From assembly GCA_000405345.1 (NCBI GenBank), contig ASPC01000082.1:1-5372 (forward strand): 5,372 nucleotides of DNA, read 5' to 3'. Each line of letters begins with the position of its first letter. The stretch's first letter is position 1. The translations under genes were made by a program, and so were the position numbers. The notes beneath the pieces were generated by a model. That model was given only the letters and a program-made list of their open reading frames with translations, searched no databases and was not told where the DNA came from. The stretch comes from Atribacteria bacterium SCGC AAA255-N14. GTDB taxonomy: Bacteria > Atribacterota > JS1 > SB-45 > 34-128. This document shows, one piece after another, positions 5,111 to 5,372 of this stretch.

Positions 5111-5151
5111 CTACTTAATTCTATTAAATATAAAAAAGGGAACATTGAAAA

Positions 5152-5372
5152 ATGCACTACTTAAAAAGAAATACTAAGTATAGTATTCTTGCATTTCTCG
5201 TAATTGTTCTTTCTATAACTGTATCTATTTCCACCCTTGCCAAAACCGAAGTCTACCCTGCCTGTGCGTGTACGCACGCAGACAGGTTCTCCCTATACGA
5301 TAATCCTCAAATCTTGTCTACCACTTCCTTAAAATCGGAAGTTCAAATTATAAATATCAACTTCGCATCCCA
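5152..5372 (+). CDS. Exported protein of unknown function, N-terminal part (runs off right edge)
   Basis: 73 codons are present from ATG 5152, with AAGGG (5136-5140) 11 nt ahead as a moderate ribosome binding site. The N-terminus is a clear Sec-type signal peptide: basic region KRNTK (5-9), hydrophobic core about 12-26 (ILAFLVIVLSITVSI), and a cleavage-like site STLA|KT after residue 30. No lipobox cysteine is at the cleavage position. Residues 36-45 (PACACTHADR) are encoded entirely by a palindromic repeat. The remaining visible part (SLYDNPQILSTTSLKSEVQIINI) is not enough to identify a family; the protein would be periplasmic, outer-membrane or secreted. It follows the HEPN gene by 118 bp with a repeat between, so it is probably a separate unit. 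Confidence 0.75.
   Translation, partial: MHYLKRNTKYSILAFLVIVLSITVSISTLAKTEVYPACACTHADRFSLYDNPQILSTTSLKSEVQIININFAS
5257..5286. repeat. 30-bp imperfect palindrome read as ten codons
   Basis: The sequence from CCTGCCTGTGCGTG to CGCACGCAGACAGG folds on itself with 13 of 15 positions paired, counting two G-T pairs. It occupies exactly codons 36-45 of the exported protein. Its outer CCTG/CAGG ends and alternating GTGCGT/ACGCAC core are like a dispersed repeat I recall from other candidate-phylum bacteria; only this full copy is in the window. Confidence 0.7.

Noticed and set aside
4792..5157. Minus-strand open frame of 121 codons
   Set aside because: It is antisense to the HEPN coding sequence, which has clear family motifs, and starts in repeat DNA.

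Overview
The window is AT-rich bacterial DNA containing two sets of genes that face away from each other, scattered among many short, mostly palindromic repeats. A consensus sigma70-type promoter (TTGACA, 17 bp, TATAAT), good Shine-Dalgarno sites, a rho-independent terminator and a PhoB/OmpR-type winged helix all indicate a bacterium. The dense repeats, including ones inside genes, remind me of uncultivated candidate-phylum genomes. I cannot name the lineage from sequence alone.

Layout from left to right. Positions 1-103 (minus) hold the first 34 codons of an unrecognised gene with a strong ribosome binding site. Positions 104-540 have no gene: they hold degenerate repeats, an 85-bp block of four 11-bp tandem units flanked by a 9-bp inverted repeat, and the terminator of the next gene. 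Positions 541-3537 (minus) encode a 998-aa Ski2/Hel308-like superfamily 2 helicase. It ends in helix-hairpin-helix sequence, then a linker that looks made of intergenic repeats, then a PhoB/OmpR-like winged helix. A second, palindromic repeat is inserted in frame just before its Walker A motif. Positions 3538-4061 are the divergent intergenic region: a candidate helicase promoter, a doubtful 54-aa ORF, a 21-bp-period repeat cluster, and a consensus promoter with two matching 16-bp palindromes.

Positions 4062-5033 (plus) form a two-gene operon. The first gene encodes a winged-helix/minimal nucleotidyltransferase (MNT) protein. The second, overlapping it by 11 bp, encodes a UPF0332-type HEPN protein broken by an apparent one-base deletion. 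MNT/HEPN pairs are a known toxin-antitoxin class in which the nucleotidyltransferase is the antitoxin. The twin palindromes suggest that the winged-helix MNT protein represses its own promoter. After another palindromic repeat, positions 5152-5372 start an exported protein that runs off the window; it carries a 30-bp palindrome read as exactly ten codons just after its signal peptide.

The most notable features are the twin-operator control region of the MNT/HEPN pair, the broken HEPN frame, and the repeated in-frame capture of palindromic repeats by protein-coding genes. A helicase ending in a response-regulator-type DNA-binding domain next to a toxin-antitoxin pair could be a defence or mobile-element control locus, but nothing in the window proves that the two units work together.
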